Assembly: GCA_905199445.1 (NCBI GenBank)
Contig: CAJKGK010000002.1
Location: forward strand, 1-64,000
Direction of reading: 5' to 3'
Length of the DNA stretch: 64,000 bases
Origin: an uncultured Lachnospiraceae bacterium
Lineage (GTDB): Bacteria > Bacillota > Clostridia > Lachnospirales > Lachnospiraceae
Under the pieces are notes generated by a model. That model was not told where the DNA came from. It worked only from the letters and a program-made list of their open reading frames with translations, and ran no database searches. Of the stretch, positions 43,155-51,146 are shown in pieces (within the stretch, counting starts at the first letter, position 1; the number at the start of each line of letters is the position of its first letter). A program made the position numbers and the translations under genes.

Positions 43155-43183
43155 TTGTTCAGGTATTTAGATCATGATATAAT
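43155..43183 (+). promoter_or_regulatory. rsmA promoter
   Basis: TTGTTC (43155-43160), 17 bases, TATAAT (43178-43183) with TGA before it (extended -10). Confidence 0.7.
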
Positions 43184-43261
43184 TGACATCTAAGACGAAA
43201 CCAATAAAAAGGTTGTTGAGAAAAAGGTAATCATTTATAAAGAAAAGAACGGAGGCGTCGG

Positions 43262-44140
43262 ATGACAGATCAGGATAAACTTTCAAATCCTCAGAAGACA
43301 ATCGAAATTATACAAAAATATAAGTTTAATTTTCAGAAAAAGTTTGGGCAGAATTTTCTTGTGGATGCTCATGTCCTGAACAAAATTATTAAGGGGGCAC
43401 AGGTGACAAAAGAGGATATGGTTCTGGAGATTGGGCCGGGTATTGGAACAATGACGCAGTATCTGGCGGAGGCGGCCGGAAAGGTGGTTGCGGTGGAAAT
43501 CGATAAAAATCTGCTGCCCATTCTGGATGAGACATTGCAAGAATATGACAATGTTACGGTCATTAACAATGATATTCTTAAACTGGATTTAAACGGGCTG
43601 GCTCAGACCTACAATAACGGCCGTCCCATTAAGGTTGTGGCAAACCTTCCATACTATATTACAACGCCGATTATTATGGGACTTTTTGAAAGCCATGTGC
43701 CGCTTTACAATCTGACGGTTATGGTGCAAAAAGAGGTGGCCCGCCGTATGGAAGCAGGTCCGGGAACAAAAGATTATGGTGCATTGTCGCTGGCGGTTCA
43801 ATATTATGCAAAACCCTATATTGTGGCCAATGTTCCCTGTAACTGTTTTATGCCCAGACCAAACGTGGATTCCGCTGTGATCAGGCTTACAAGGCATGAA
43901 AAGCCGCCGGTCCAGGTTGATGATGAGGCGCTGATGTTTAAAATGATCCGGGCAGCATTTAATCAGCGGCGAAAAACACTAGTGAATGCTTTGGGGAACT
44001 GTGCGGAGCTGTCTTTAGATAAAGGCAGAATTCAGGATGCACTCATGGGGCAGGCGCTGTCGCTTACCGTAAGGGGAGAGGCGCTTACACTGGAACAGTT
44101 TGCAGCACTGGCTAATGCTTTACATAGGATATCCAACTAA
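43262..44140 (+). CDS. rsmA: 16S rRNA dimethyladenosine transferase
   Basis: RsmA/KsgA dimethylates A1518 and A1519 of 16S rRNA, a late check in small-subunit assembly. The 292-residue protein has FQKKFGQNFLVDAHVLNKI, the SAM loop VLEIGPGIGTMTQYLA, the acidic EIDK and the catalytic NLPYYITTPI. The end holds AAFNQRRKTLVNAL, a KsgA hallmark. GGAGGCGTCGG precedes the ATG. The ABC genes natAB follow in the same direction after 41 bases. Confidence 0.96.
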   Translation: MTDQDKLSNPQKTIEIIQKYKFNFQKKFGQNFLVDAHVLNKIIKGAQVTKEDMVLEIGPGIGTMTQYLAEAAGKVVAVEIDKNLLPILDETLQEYDNVTVINNDILKLDLNGLAQTYNNGRPIKVVANLPYYITTPIIMGLFESHVPLYNLTVMVQKEVARRMEAGPGTKDYGALSLAVQYYAKPYIVANVPCNCFMPRPNVDSAVIRLTRHEKPPVQVDDEALMFKMIRAAFNQRRKTLVNALGNCAELSLDKGRIQDALMGQALSLTVRGEALTLEQFAALANALHRISN

Positions 44141-44181
44141 AATCATTCGAATTTTGTTTGTGTATCAGAAAGAGAGGGCTT

Positions 44182-44955
44182 ATGATTGTCATTGACCATT
44201 TAACAAAAATTTACAAGCTGAATAAAAAACAGCAAAAAGAACTTAAAACAAAGGATACTATTAAAAAAGCCGTTGATGATTTGTCTCTGGAAATCCCGGA
44301 TGGAGAAATTTTCGGACTGCTGGGAACAAATGGCGCCGGAAAAACAACCACACTGCGGTGTATGGCGACATTGCTTAAACCGACCGAAGGCAGTATTTTG
44401 GTAGATGGTTTTGATGTGAAGCAGGATGCCTATGAGGTTCGGCGCAGGATCGGTTTTCTGACCAATGAAATTAAGATGGATCCCCAGTTTACGCCGGATT
44501 ATCTTTTTTCATTTTTCGGTCAGCTCCGCGGTATGACAGGGGAGGCGATCGACAAAAGGAAACAGGAACTTTTTGAATATTTTGGCATCTCTGAATTTAA
44601 GAATAAAAAGGTTGAGGAGCTTTCAACGGGAATGAAGCAAAAGGTAGCTATCGCAGTAAGCCTTGTTCATGATCCGGAAATTGTTATTTTCGATGAGCCT
44701 ACCAGCGGTCTTGATATTATTACCGCCAGAGCTGTGTTGGATTATCTGAGGAAACTGAAAAAAGAAGGCAAAACAATCATTGTTTCCACGCATATTATGT
44801 CTGAGGCTGAAAAACTGTGCGACCATATTGCCATTATTATTGACGGCCGTCTGTCGGCCTGTGGAACCTTGCAGGAACTTCTGGAACGTACCGGTACAAA
44901 GGATCTTGAGGACGCATTTTTTGAATTTTATAAAGCATTCGGTAAGGAGGTGTAA
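44182..44955 (+). CDS. natA: ABC exporter ATP-binding protein, NatA-like
   Basis: The 257-residue ATPase shows Walker A GTNGAGKTT, signature LSTGMKQKV, Walker B IVIFDEPTSGLD and H-loop STHIM. The arrangement, with a permease directly after it, matches NatAB, an ATP-driven Na+ (or drug) exporter. The ATG at 44182 follows AGAGAGGG. The stop and the next start are only three bases apart. The substrate is inferred from family resemblance. Confidence 0.85.
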   Translation: MIVIDHLTKIYKLNKKQQKELKTKDTIKKAVDDLSLEIPDGEIFGLLGTNGAGKTTTLRCMATLLKPTEGSILVDGFDVKQDAYEVRRRIGFLTNEIKMDPQFTPDYLFSFFGQLRGMTGEAIDKRKQELFEYFGISEFKNKKVEELSTGMKQKVAIAVSLVHDPEIVIFDEPTSGLDIITARAVLDYLRKLKKEGKTIIVSTHIMSEAEKLCDHIAIIIDGRLSACGTLQELLERTGTKDLEDAFFEFYKAFGKEV

Positions 44956-44958
44956 GCA

Positions 44959-46164
44959 ATGAAAGGACTTAAAGTTATTTTTAATAAGGAAATGCACCGG
45001 GTTTTTAAGGAACCGAAAATGATCTTTTCACTGTTTATTCTTCCGGTTGTGATGATGATTTTTATTTATGGGCTGATTGGATATCTGGGGCAGAATATGG
45101 CCGATGATATTCAGGCGCATGTGTCTAATGTTTACATTAAAAATTGTCCGGATGAAATCAGGGAAGGCCTTAAGGATTTTACTGACCAGTCTCAGGTCAC
45201 ATGGCTTACGGCTGAGGATGATATTGAAATTCTGAAGCCAGGAATTGCAGACGGGGATATTGACCTTATTGTGGAATTCCCGGAAGGCTTTATGGAAGAT
45301 ATCAAGGCCTATGATGCAGGGGCCGCGATTCCGGATGTGCATACTTTTTATAATCCTTCCGAGGATTATTCTATGAAAGCAAAAGAACTGTTTGACGGTG
45401 TGGTTGATCAGGTGATCCGGCCGTCCCTTTTACAGGACAGAATCGGAGATTTGTCCAGGCTGGATATATTTACCGTAGACCGGGATAATGATACGTCGCA
45501 GATTGTCAATGAAAAGAAGGCTTCCGGAAAGATGCTGGCCATGCTGCTTCCGTATTTGATTACGATGCTGCTGTTTGCAGGTACCATGAGTCTTGGTACG
45601 GATTCCATTACAGGTGAAAAAGAACGGGGAACCATGGCAAGTATGCTTGTAGCGCCGGTCAAACGCAGCCATATTGTTCTTGGAAAGCTACTGGCTCTGA
45701 CCTGCATGTCTATTTTGTCTGCGGCTATTTATATTGTGGTTCTTGTGGTTGCCATGCCTAAGGCGCTGGGGGTTGGCGGCGGAGACATTTCGTTTTCACC
45801 GGATCAGATTCTTATGATTGCTGTACTGATGATTATCCTGGCATTTTTTTATGTGGCCGCAGTGGGAATCATTGCAGTTTTTGCAAAAACTATGAAAGAG
45901 GCCACCACCTATGTGACACCCCTGTATCTTTTGGTTATTGTGGCCGGTTTAATTACAATGCTTAAAACGACTGGGGGCCACGAATTTTTTGAATACCTGA
46001 TTCCGGTATACAGCAGTGCTCTGGCGCTGGGAGAGGTGCTGACCCATGAACTGACAGTCCCCCATTTCATCATGACTGCCGGCTCCACGCTGATGCTCAG
46101 CCTTATACTGACCGCAGTGATCGCAAAAACTTTTGACAACGAAAAGGTTATGTTTAACGCATAG
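44959..46164 (+). CDS. natB: ABC exporter permease, NatB-like
   Basis: The 401-residue protein has one N-terminal helix (about residues 22-45), a large extracytoplasmic domain of about 150 residues and five to six C-terminal helices. SITGEKERGTMASMLVAPVKR is the conserved cytosolic coupling segment of ABC-2/NatB permeases, followed by LGKLLALTCMS. It partners the preceding ATPase. GGAGGTGTAAGC lies before the ATG. A hairpin that ends in a T run follows five bases after the stop. Confidence 0.88.
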   Translation: MKGLKVIFNKEMHRVFKEPKMIFSLFILPVVMMIFIYGLIGYLGQNMADDIQAHVSNVYIKNCPDEIREGLKDFTDQSQVTWLTAEDDIEILKPGIADGDIDLIVEFPEGFMEDIKAYDAGAAIPDVHTFYNPSEDYSMKAKELFDGVVDQVIRPSLLQDRIGDLSRLDIFTVDRDNDTSQIVNEKKASGKMLAMLLPYLITMLLFAGTMSLGTDSITGEKERGTMASMLVAPVKRSHIVLGKLLALTCMSILSAAIYIVVLVVAMPKALGVGGGDISFSPDQILMIAVLMIILAFFYVAAVGIIAVFAKTMKEATTYVTPLYLLVIVAGLITMLKTTGGHEFFEYLIPVYSSALALGEVLTHELTVPHFIMTAGSTLMLSLILTAVIAKTFDNEKVMFNA

Positions 46165-46168
46165 TTCT

Positions 46169-46215
46169 AATCCTCCTTAAAGACGCATAAAGTAGTCTAA
46201 AAGGAGGATTTTTTT
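46169..46215 (+). terminator. Terminator hairpin that contains the ribosome site of the next gene
   Basis: AATCCTCCTT (46169-46178) and AAGGAGGATT (46201-46210) form a 10-bp stem, with an inner AGAC/GTCT pair and a T run at 46209-46215. The right arm contains AGGAGG, eight bases before the ATG at 46216. The hairpin can both stop natAB transcription and hide the ribosome site of the next gene. Confidence 0.85.
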
Positions 46216-47367
46216 ATGGCTGACTATAATAGATTCATCTCCTATATTTATTTGTATGAGCGGGGAATGAAGACAATCAATACCGGATTTGCAAAAGTTG
46301 AAAGCAGAGGCCCGCAGTGCCGGATTGACATTACGATGAAAAATATGTATCACGAAAGCCATGTAAAATTCAGCACATATATGTTTGTGAGAAAAAAAGG
46401 TGCGCTCCTTGGAATTTATCTGGGAAAACTGAAAACAGAAAGCAGCATGGGTGAATTCCACGGAATGACCGATGCCGGCAATATTGAAAGGTCCGGTTAT
46501 AGCCTGGAACAGATTGCAGGCATGATTATTCGCGGGGACAACGGGAAAATTTATGGTACAGGCTGGGATGATGAGGTGCTGAACGTGGAACGGTTTGTTC
46601 CCATAGATGAATATGATGAAGGGACGATGACCGAAACGGATGACAAACCGTTACAGGATTTTGAGGAAGTCCCGCCGGAAACCGTAGAAGGTTCACCGGA
46701 AACCGTAGAAGGTTCGCCGGAAACCATAGAAGGTTCGCCGGAAACCGTAGAAGGTTCGCCGGAAATTGTAGAAGGTCTGCCGGAAACTGACGCCAGTGCT
46801 TCAAATACAGAAGCTGATTTGGAAGCATCTGATCTGGGAAATTTGAAGGATCAGTCCCTTCATGCAGAGGAAATGTGCGGGATGGCACCGGTTTTTTTCA
46901 GCAAAGAGACCTGTGTGTCAAAGGAAGCCCCGAAGGCGGGCATGGAACCTGAGGATTCAGATCAATATAACCCTGAGAAACAGGCCGTTGTCTGCGAAAA
47001 ACGCCGCAGTGAACAAAAAGGACAAGACAGTATGGAGCGGCTATTTGAAAGAGGGCTGCGTATGTTTCCTTTTGAAGATGGAGAAATTTCTGACTGTATT
47101 CGCATGGAGCCCCAGGATATCGGAAGCCTGCCTATGAAATATTGGATTTTTGCCAATAACAGTTTCCTTCTTCACGGTTATTACAGTTACAGACATCTTA
47201 TTTTGGCACGAATGAAGGATGGAAAATGTATTCTGGGTATACCAGGTGTGAATTACAGCCGGGAGCAATTTATGGCCGGCATGTTTGGATTTGATTATTT
47301 TAAGCCTGTGCGGGCACATATGCCTGAAAGCTGTGAGTTCGGTTACTGGTATACAGTGCTGGAATAA
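46216..47367 (+). CDS. Hypothetical protein with conserved N- and C-terminal domains and a PETVEGS repeat linker
   Basis: The 383-residue protein has a conserved N-terminal domain of about 130 residues (YNRFISYIYLYERGMK..., FVRKKGALLGIYLG). A disordered acidic linker follows, with five seven-residue repeats (about residues 154-191). The C-terminal domain is about 90 residues (LPMKYWIFANNSFLLHGYYSYRHLILARM ... GVNYSREQFMAGMFGFDYFKPV). From memory this resembles Lachnospiraceae proteins labelled DUF6128, but I could not check. No signal peptide or membrane segment. The function is unknown. Its ribosome site is inside the preceding terminator stem. Confidence 0.8.
   Translation: MADYNRFISYIYLYERGMKTINTGFAKVESRGPQCRIDITMKNMYHESHVKFSTYMFVRKKGALLGIYLGKLKTESSMGEFHGMTDAGNIERSGYSLEQIAGMIIRGDNGKIYGTGWDDEVLNVERFVPIDEYDEGTMTETDDKPLQDFEEVPPETVEGSPETVEGSPETIEGSPETVEGSPEIVEGLPETDASASNTEADLEASDLGNLKDQSLHAEEMCGMAPVFFSKETCVSKEAPKAGMEPEDSDQYNPEKQAVVCEKRRSEQKGQDSMERLFERGLRMFPFEDGEISDCIRMEPQDIGSLPMKYWIFANNSFLLHGYYSYRHLILARMKDGKCILGIPGVNYSREQFMAGMFGFDYFKPVRAHMPESCEFGYWYTVLE
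46675..46788 (+). repeat. Five tandem 21-bp repeats in coding sequence
   Basis: The unit CCGGAAACCGTAGAAGGTTC(G/A) is repeated five times with few changes, plus a partial sixth, encoding PETVEGS-type heptads. Near-identity at DNA level points to recent slippage expansion, so copy number may differ between strains. Confidence 0.92.
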
Positions 47368-47479
47368 GGGATTTTGGTCCAACAGATACTGGTAAAAATC
47401 AAATATTGCAGTATAATAGAATCAGATGCCGCCTGCCGGTGCGGAGGGGGTGTACAATATAAAGAATGGAGTGGTTATT

Positions 47480-48406
47480 TTGAAGGTGGGTCTGATTTTA
47501 TATTCGGTGAGAGATCATATGGCAGAGGATCCATTGAAAACAGTGGAAGCTGTTGCACGGATGGGGTATAAAAATATTGAGGTGTGCAACCATAATGCGA
47601 TTCATGATCCGGGCTGTGGTTTTGGTGTGGATGCAAAAGAACTTAAGGAAATTTTTGATCATTACGGGACAAAGGTGATCAGTGCCCATATTTTTCCTTT
47701 TGAAAAATCAGATATACAGGCTGTACTAAACTATAATTCGGTTTTAGGAAACAATAATATTGTAAATCCCATGGGGCGATTCAGCACTTATGATGATCTG
47801 ATGCGTCAGTGTGAGTTTTTTAATCATATGGGGAGAATCTGTGCCCAGGCCGGTATGACGTATTTGTACCATAATCATAATCATGAGTTCAGAACAATTA
47901 ACGGGAAATATATTCTGGACTATATTATTGAAAATACAGATCCCAATTATCTTTCTCTTGAACTGGACACTTTCTGGGTTATGCGGGCAGGATTAAATCC
48001 GGTGGAGCAGATTAAACGTCTGGGCCGCCGGATTCGGCTGGTTCACCAGAAAGATTTTGCATGGGACAGCCTTGTACCCATTAATCTTAACGGACTGGAT
48101 CCGGATGCTTTAAAGTTAAAGCCCGGGGAGGTTGTAGGATTGGACGGAAACAGTGATTATGCGGCCCGGGGCGGCATGACAGCTCAGGAGGAAAAACGGC
48201 AGAAATGGGCAGCAACCACGGCCTTTACAGAGATTGGCACAGGAATCATGCCTATTCAGGATATTATTAATGCAGCGAATACATATACGAATGCACAGTA
48301 TATTATTCTGGAACAGGATGCGACCCGCATGCCGACGCAGATGGACAGTATTGAAAAAAGCATGGAGGGCTTCAGGAAATTTGACGGTATTTCCTGGGAT
48401 GCATAA
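47480..48406 (+). CDS. Sugar phosphate isomerase/epimerase (xylose-isomerase-like TIM barrel)
   Basis: The 308-residue protein begins KVGLILYSVRDHMAEDPLKTVEAVARMGYKNIEV, then has YHNHNHEF and LELDTFWV, the metal-ligand blocks of the AP-endonuclease-2/IolE-like barrel, and HQKDF near residue 190. Such enzymes isomerise or epimerise sugars, inositol derivatives or keto-acids with a divalent metal. The start is TTG at 47480, where the barrel's first strand begins; 18 upstream codons read poorly. The substrate is not predictable. A hairpin follows the stop. Confidence 0.82.
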   Translation: MKVGLILYSVRDHMAEDPLKTVEAVARMGYKNIEVCNHNAIHDPGCGFGVDAKELKEIFDHYGTKVISAHIFPFEKSDIQAVLNYNSVLGNNNIVNPMGRFSTYDDLMRQCEFFNHMGRICAQAGMTYLYHNHNHEFRTINGKYILDYIIENTDPNYLSLELDTFWVMRAGLNPVEQIKRLGRRIRLVHQKDFAWDSLVPINLNGLDPDALKLKPGEVVGLDGNSDYAARGGMTAQEEKRQKWAATTAFTEIGTGIMPIQDIINAANTYTNAQYIILEQDATRMPTQMDSIEKSMEGFRKFDGISWDA

Positions 48407-48419
48407 AAATAATTCTGAA

Positions 48420-48469
48420 AAATCAGGGAGCTTTTGCCGGGGCATGTATCGGGCGGGGCTCCCTGATTT
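48420..48469 (+). terminator. Hairpin after the isomerase gene
   Basis: AAATCAGGGAGC pairs with GGCTCCCTGATTT around a GC-rich loop. It lacks a long T run. Confidence 0.65.
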
Positions 48470-48529
48470 GCTGTGTGCATCTGTCAGTTTGTGCTGTTTA
48501 GTATAGTGAAATTTTTTGTTTTTTCATAC

Positions 48530-48557
48530 TTGACATTAATCAAAGTTGGTGTATAAT
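48530..48557 (+). promoter_or_regulatory. Promoter of the regulator/pot operon with flanking repeats
   Basis: TTGACA (48530-48535), 16 bases, TATAAT (48552-48557). The nine bases TGTTTAGTA occur on both sides (48495-48503 and 48564-48572) and could be operator half-sites for the XRE regulator encoded next. The leader to the ATG is about 165 bases. Confidence 0.8.
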
Positions 48558-48726
48558 GTTAGTTGTTTAGTAAAACTGAATTATTTGTTTAAAAATATCC
48601 GACAGAGACTGTAAAAATCAAGGTGTTCACAGAGGTATTTATACGGTGTCTGATGGATATTTTTTTGCGGTACAAAAGAAATTTTTTGCTGCTTTTTGGG
48701 GCGGTAAGACGGGAAAGGTGCGAATC

Positions 48727-49260
48727 ATGCAAATTGGAGAAAAGCTGAAACGGCTGAGAGTTAAAAACCAGCTGACACTGGAGGAGCTGGCCAACAGAAG
48801 TGAAGTGACCAAGGGATTTCTTTCTCAGGTGGAGCGAAATCTGACGTCTCCATCGATTGCCACATTGGCGGATATTCTTGAAGCGCTGGGGACAACGCTG
48901 GGAGAATTTTTTTCCGAAGACAAGGAAGAAAAGATTGTATTTGCTGCCAGCGATTTTTTTGTAAATATTCAGGATGACTACAGTATTTCCTATATTGTGC
49001 CCAATGCCCAGAAAAACAGTATGGAACCGATGCTGATGGAGCTTAAAGGGGGCGGGCGCTCTGAAGAATACGGGCCTTTTGAGGCTGAGGAATTCGGCTA
49101 TGTTTTACAGGGCAAAGTCATCCTTCATTACGGGGACCGGAAGTATACCGTAAAAAAGGGACAGTCTTTTTATTTCAAGGGAGACCGAAGTCATTATCTG
49201 AGTAATGAGTGGGAATCTGTGGCCAAGGTGATCTGGGTATCAAACCCGCCATCATTTTAA
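48727..49260 (+). CDS. XRE-family regulator with cupin domain (PuuR-like)
   Basis: The 177-residue protein has an N-terminal HTH (IGEKLKRLRVKNQLTLEELANRSEVTKGFLSQVERNLTSPSIATL, residues 3-47) and a C-terminal cupin (about 105-175, with EFGYVLQGKVILHYGDRKY). This architecture is typical of regulators of polyamine genes such as PuuR. The pot operon starts 17 bases after its stop, so it is likely to sense polyamine and control this operon, itself included. The ATG at 48727 is chosen because the HTH begins there and AAAGGTG is upstream. Confidence 0.9.
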   Translation: MQIGEKLKRLRVKNQLTLEELANRSEVTKGFLSQVERNLTSPSIATLADILEALGTTLGEFFSEDKEEKIVFAASDFFVNIQDDYSISYIVPNAQKNSMEPMLMELKGGGRSEEYGPFEAEEFGYVLQGKVILHYGDRKYTVKKGQSFYFKGDRSHYLSNEWESVAKVIWVSNPPSF

Positions 49261-49277
49261 GAGTGAGGTAACGAAGG

Positions 49278-50321
49278 ATGAATAAATTAATTGAGTTAAA
49301 AAATCTGACAAAGAATTTTGAAGATCAGCAGGTTCTTAAAGGGATTAATCTGGATATCCATGAGAATGAATTTCTGACACTTCTTGGCCCCAGCGGCTGC
49401 GGCAAGACAACAACTTTGAGAATTATTGCCGGATTCGAGGAACCAAGCGATGGACAGGTGCTGTTTAATGGTGTTGAGATTTCCAAAGTGCCGCCGTATA
49501 AGCGTGAGGTGAACACGGTATTTCAGAAGTATGCACTGTTTCCTCATATGAATGTCTATGAAAATATTGCGTTTGGACTGAATATTAAAAAAATGGATAA
49601 GGCCCTTATTCGCCAGAAGGTGGAAAAAATGCTGGCGCTGGTTGGCCTGGCCGGATTCGGAAATAAAGATGTGACCTTACTTTCCGGTGGCCAGCAGCAG
49701 CGTGTGGCGATTGCCCGGGCACTGGTCAACGAACCTAAAATTCTCCTTTTGGATGAACCTTTAGGTGCCCTGGACGCAAAAATGCGTAAGGAGATGCAGC
49801 GAGAGCTGAAAAAAATTCAGCGGGAGGTCGGCATTACATTTATTTATGTGACCCATGACCAGGAAGAAGCCCTGTCCATGTCTGATACGGTTGTTGTTAT
49901 GAATGACGGTGTGATTCAGCAGATCGGTTCTCCAACGGATATTTATAATGAGCCTGAAAATCGTTTTGTGGCAAAATTTATCGGTGAATCCAATATAATT
50001 GAAGGAACAATGATCCGGGATTATCTTGTGGCGTTTGACGGTGTGGAGTTTGTCTGTGTGGATAAAGGCTTTGAGGATCACGAACCCATTGAGGTTGTGC
50101 TACGTCCGGAGGATCTGGATATTGTGGCACCGGAGAAGGCCAAAATTACAGGAACTGTCCGGTCGGTTGTATTTAAGGGTGTTCACTATGAAATTATGGT
50201 AGAGACAAAATATCGGATGTATATGGTGCATACAACGGATTATGCGGAAGTGGGCCTTGAGGTGGGGCTGTTATTCGGACCTGAGGATATCCATGTGATG
50301 TGCCAGATGGGAGGATACTGA
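49278..50321 (+). CDS. potA: Spermidine/putrescine ABC transporter ATP-binding protein
   Basis: The 347-residue ATPase has Walker A GPSGCGKTT, the Q-loop FQKYALFPHMNVYENIAFGL, signature LSGGQQQRVAIARAL, Walker B ILLLDEPLGALD and H-loop VTHDQEEALSMSD. A C-terminal TOBE regulatory domain starts at about residue 275 with VVLRPEDLDIV. This matches PotA, which drives polyamine import. GTGAGGTAACGAAGG lies before the ATG. The stop and the potB start share a base (TGATG), showing translational coupling. Confidence 0.95.
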   Translation: MNKLIELKNLTKNFEDQQVLKGINLDIHENEFLTLLGPSGCGKTTTLRIIAGFEEPSDGQVLFNGVEISKVPPYKREVNTVFQKYALFPHMNVYENIAFGLNIKKMDKALIRQKVEKMLALVGLAGFGNKDVTLLSGGQQQRVAIARALVNEPKILLLDEPLGALDAKMRKEMQRELKKIQREVGITFIYVTHDQEEALSMSDTVVVMNDGVIQQIGSPTDIYNEPENRFVAKFIGESNIIEGTMIRDYLVAFDGVEFVCVDKGFEDHEPIEVVLRPEDLDIVAPEKAKITGTVRSVVFKGVHYEIMVETKYRMYMVHTTDYAEVGLEVGLLFGPEDIHVMCQMGGY

Positions 50322-51139
50322 TGAAGCATTTTAAAAAATTGACATGGCCTTATGCCATATGGGCCATTCTCATGATTGCTGTGCCGCTATTCCTTATTGT
50401 ACTTTATGCGTTTACCTCGGATGGCAATACGGTTAAAACGCTGAATTTTTCTATTGAAAATTTTGCAAAGATTCTGGAACCCACGTACCTGAATGTGCTT
50501 TGGAAATCTATGCGACTGGGCGCCATTACAACAGTCATCTGTTTTTTGACCGGTTATCCTCTGGCCTATCTGATTTCCAGATGCAAGGAGGAGGTTCAGA
50601 GCTTCCTGATTCTTGGTGTGACGATTCCCATGTGGATTAATATGCTGCTGCGTACCTATGCCTGGATGAATCTGCTGGCGGATAACGGGATTATCAATAA
50701 TCTGCTTGGCAAACTGGGGATTGAACCGGTTCAGATGATGTATACCGATTTTTCAGTTATTTTGGGTCTTGTATGCAACTTCCTGCCGTTTATGATTATT
50801 CCTATTCATACTTCTTTAAGTAAAATGGATAAATCTTTGCTGGAAGCTGCCAGCGATCTGGGGGCGAATCCGGTGCAGGCTTTTTATAAAGTAACCTTTA
50901 AGCTGTCCATGCCGGGGGTTTTGAATGGTGTGATTATGGTTTTTCTTCTGTCCATTTCCACCTTTGTGATACCAAAGCTTCTTGGCGGGGGACAGTATGT
51001 ACTTGTGGGAAACCTGATTGAATCTCAATTTATTTCTGTGGGCGACTGGAACTTCGGAAGTGCGATTTCACTGCTTTTAGCAGGGATTATTCTTATATTT
51101 ATGAAGCTTATGAAAAAGATTGATGTACAGGAGGACTAA
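50321..51139 (+). CDS. potB: Spermidine/putrescine ABC transporter permease PotB
   Basis: The 272-residue protein has six helices. It includes FLTGYPLAYLISR, PMWINMLLRTYAWMNLLADNGIINN and the EAA coupling loop LLEAASDLGANPVQAFYKVTFKLSMPGV, typical of PotB. It forms the membrane channel with the PotC part of the next gene. GGGAGGAT lies before the ATG. The next gene begins seven bases after the stop. Confidence 0.94.
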   Translation: MKHFKKLTWPYAIWAILMIAVPLFLIVLYAFTSDGNTVKTLNFSIENFAKILEPTYLNVLWKSMRLGAITTVICFLTGYPLAYLISRCKEEVQSFLILGVTIPMWINMLLRTYAWMNLLADNGIINNLLGKLGIEPVQMMYTDFSVILGLVCNFLPFMIIPIHTSLSKMDKSLLEAASDLGANPVQAFYKVTFKLSMPGVLNGVIMVFLLSISTFVIPKLLGGGQYVLVGNLIESQFISVGDWNFGSAISLLLAGIILIFMKLMKKIDVQED

Positions 51140-51146
51140 AGCACAG

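Noticed and set aside
46675..46788. CRISPR-like array
   Set aside because: The repeats are 21 bp, contiguous without spacers, in frame and inside a protein-coding gene.
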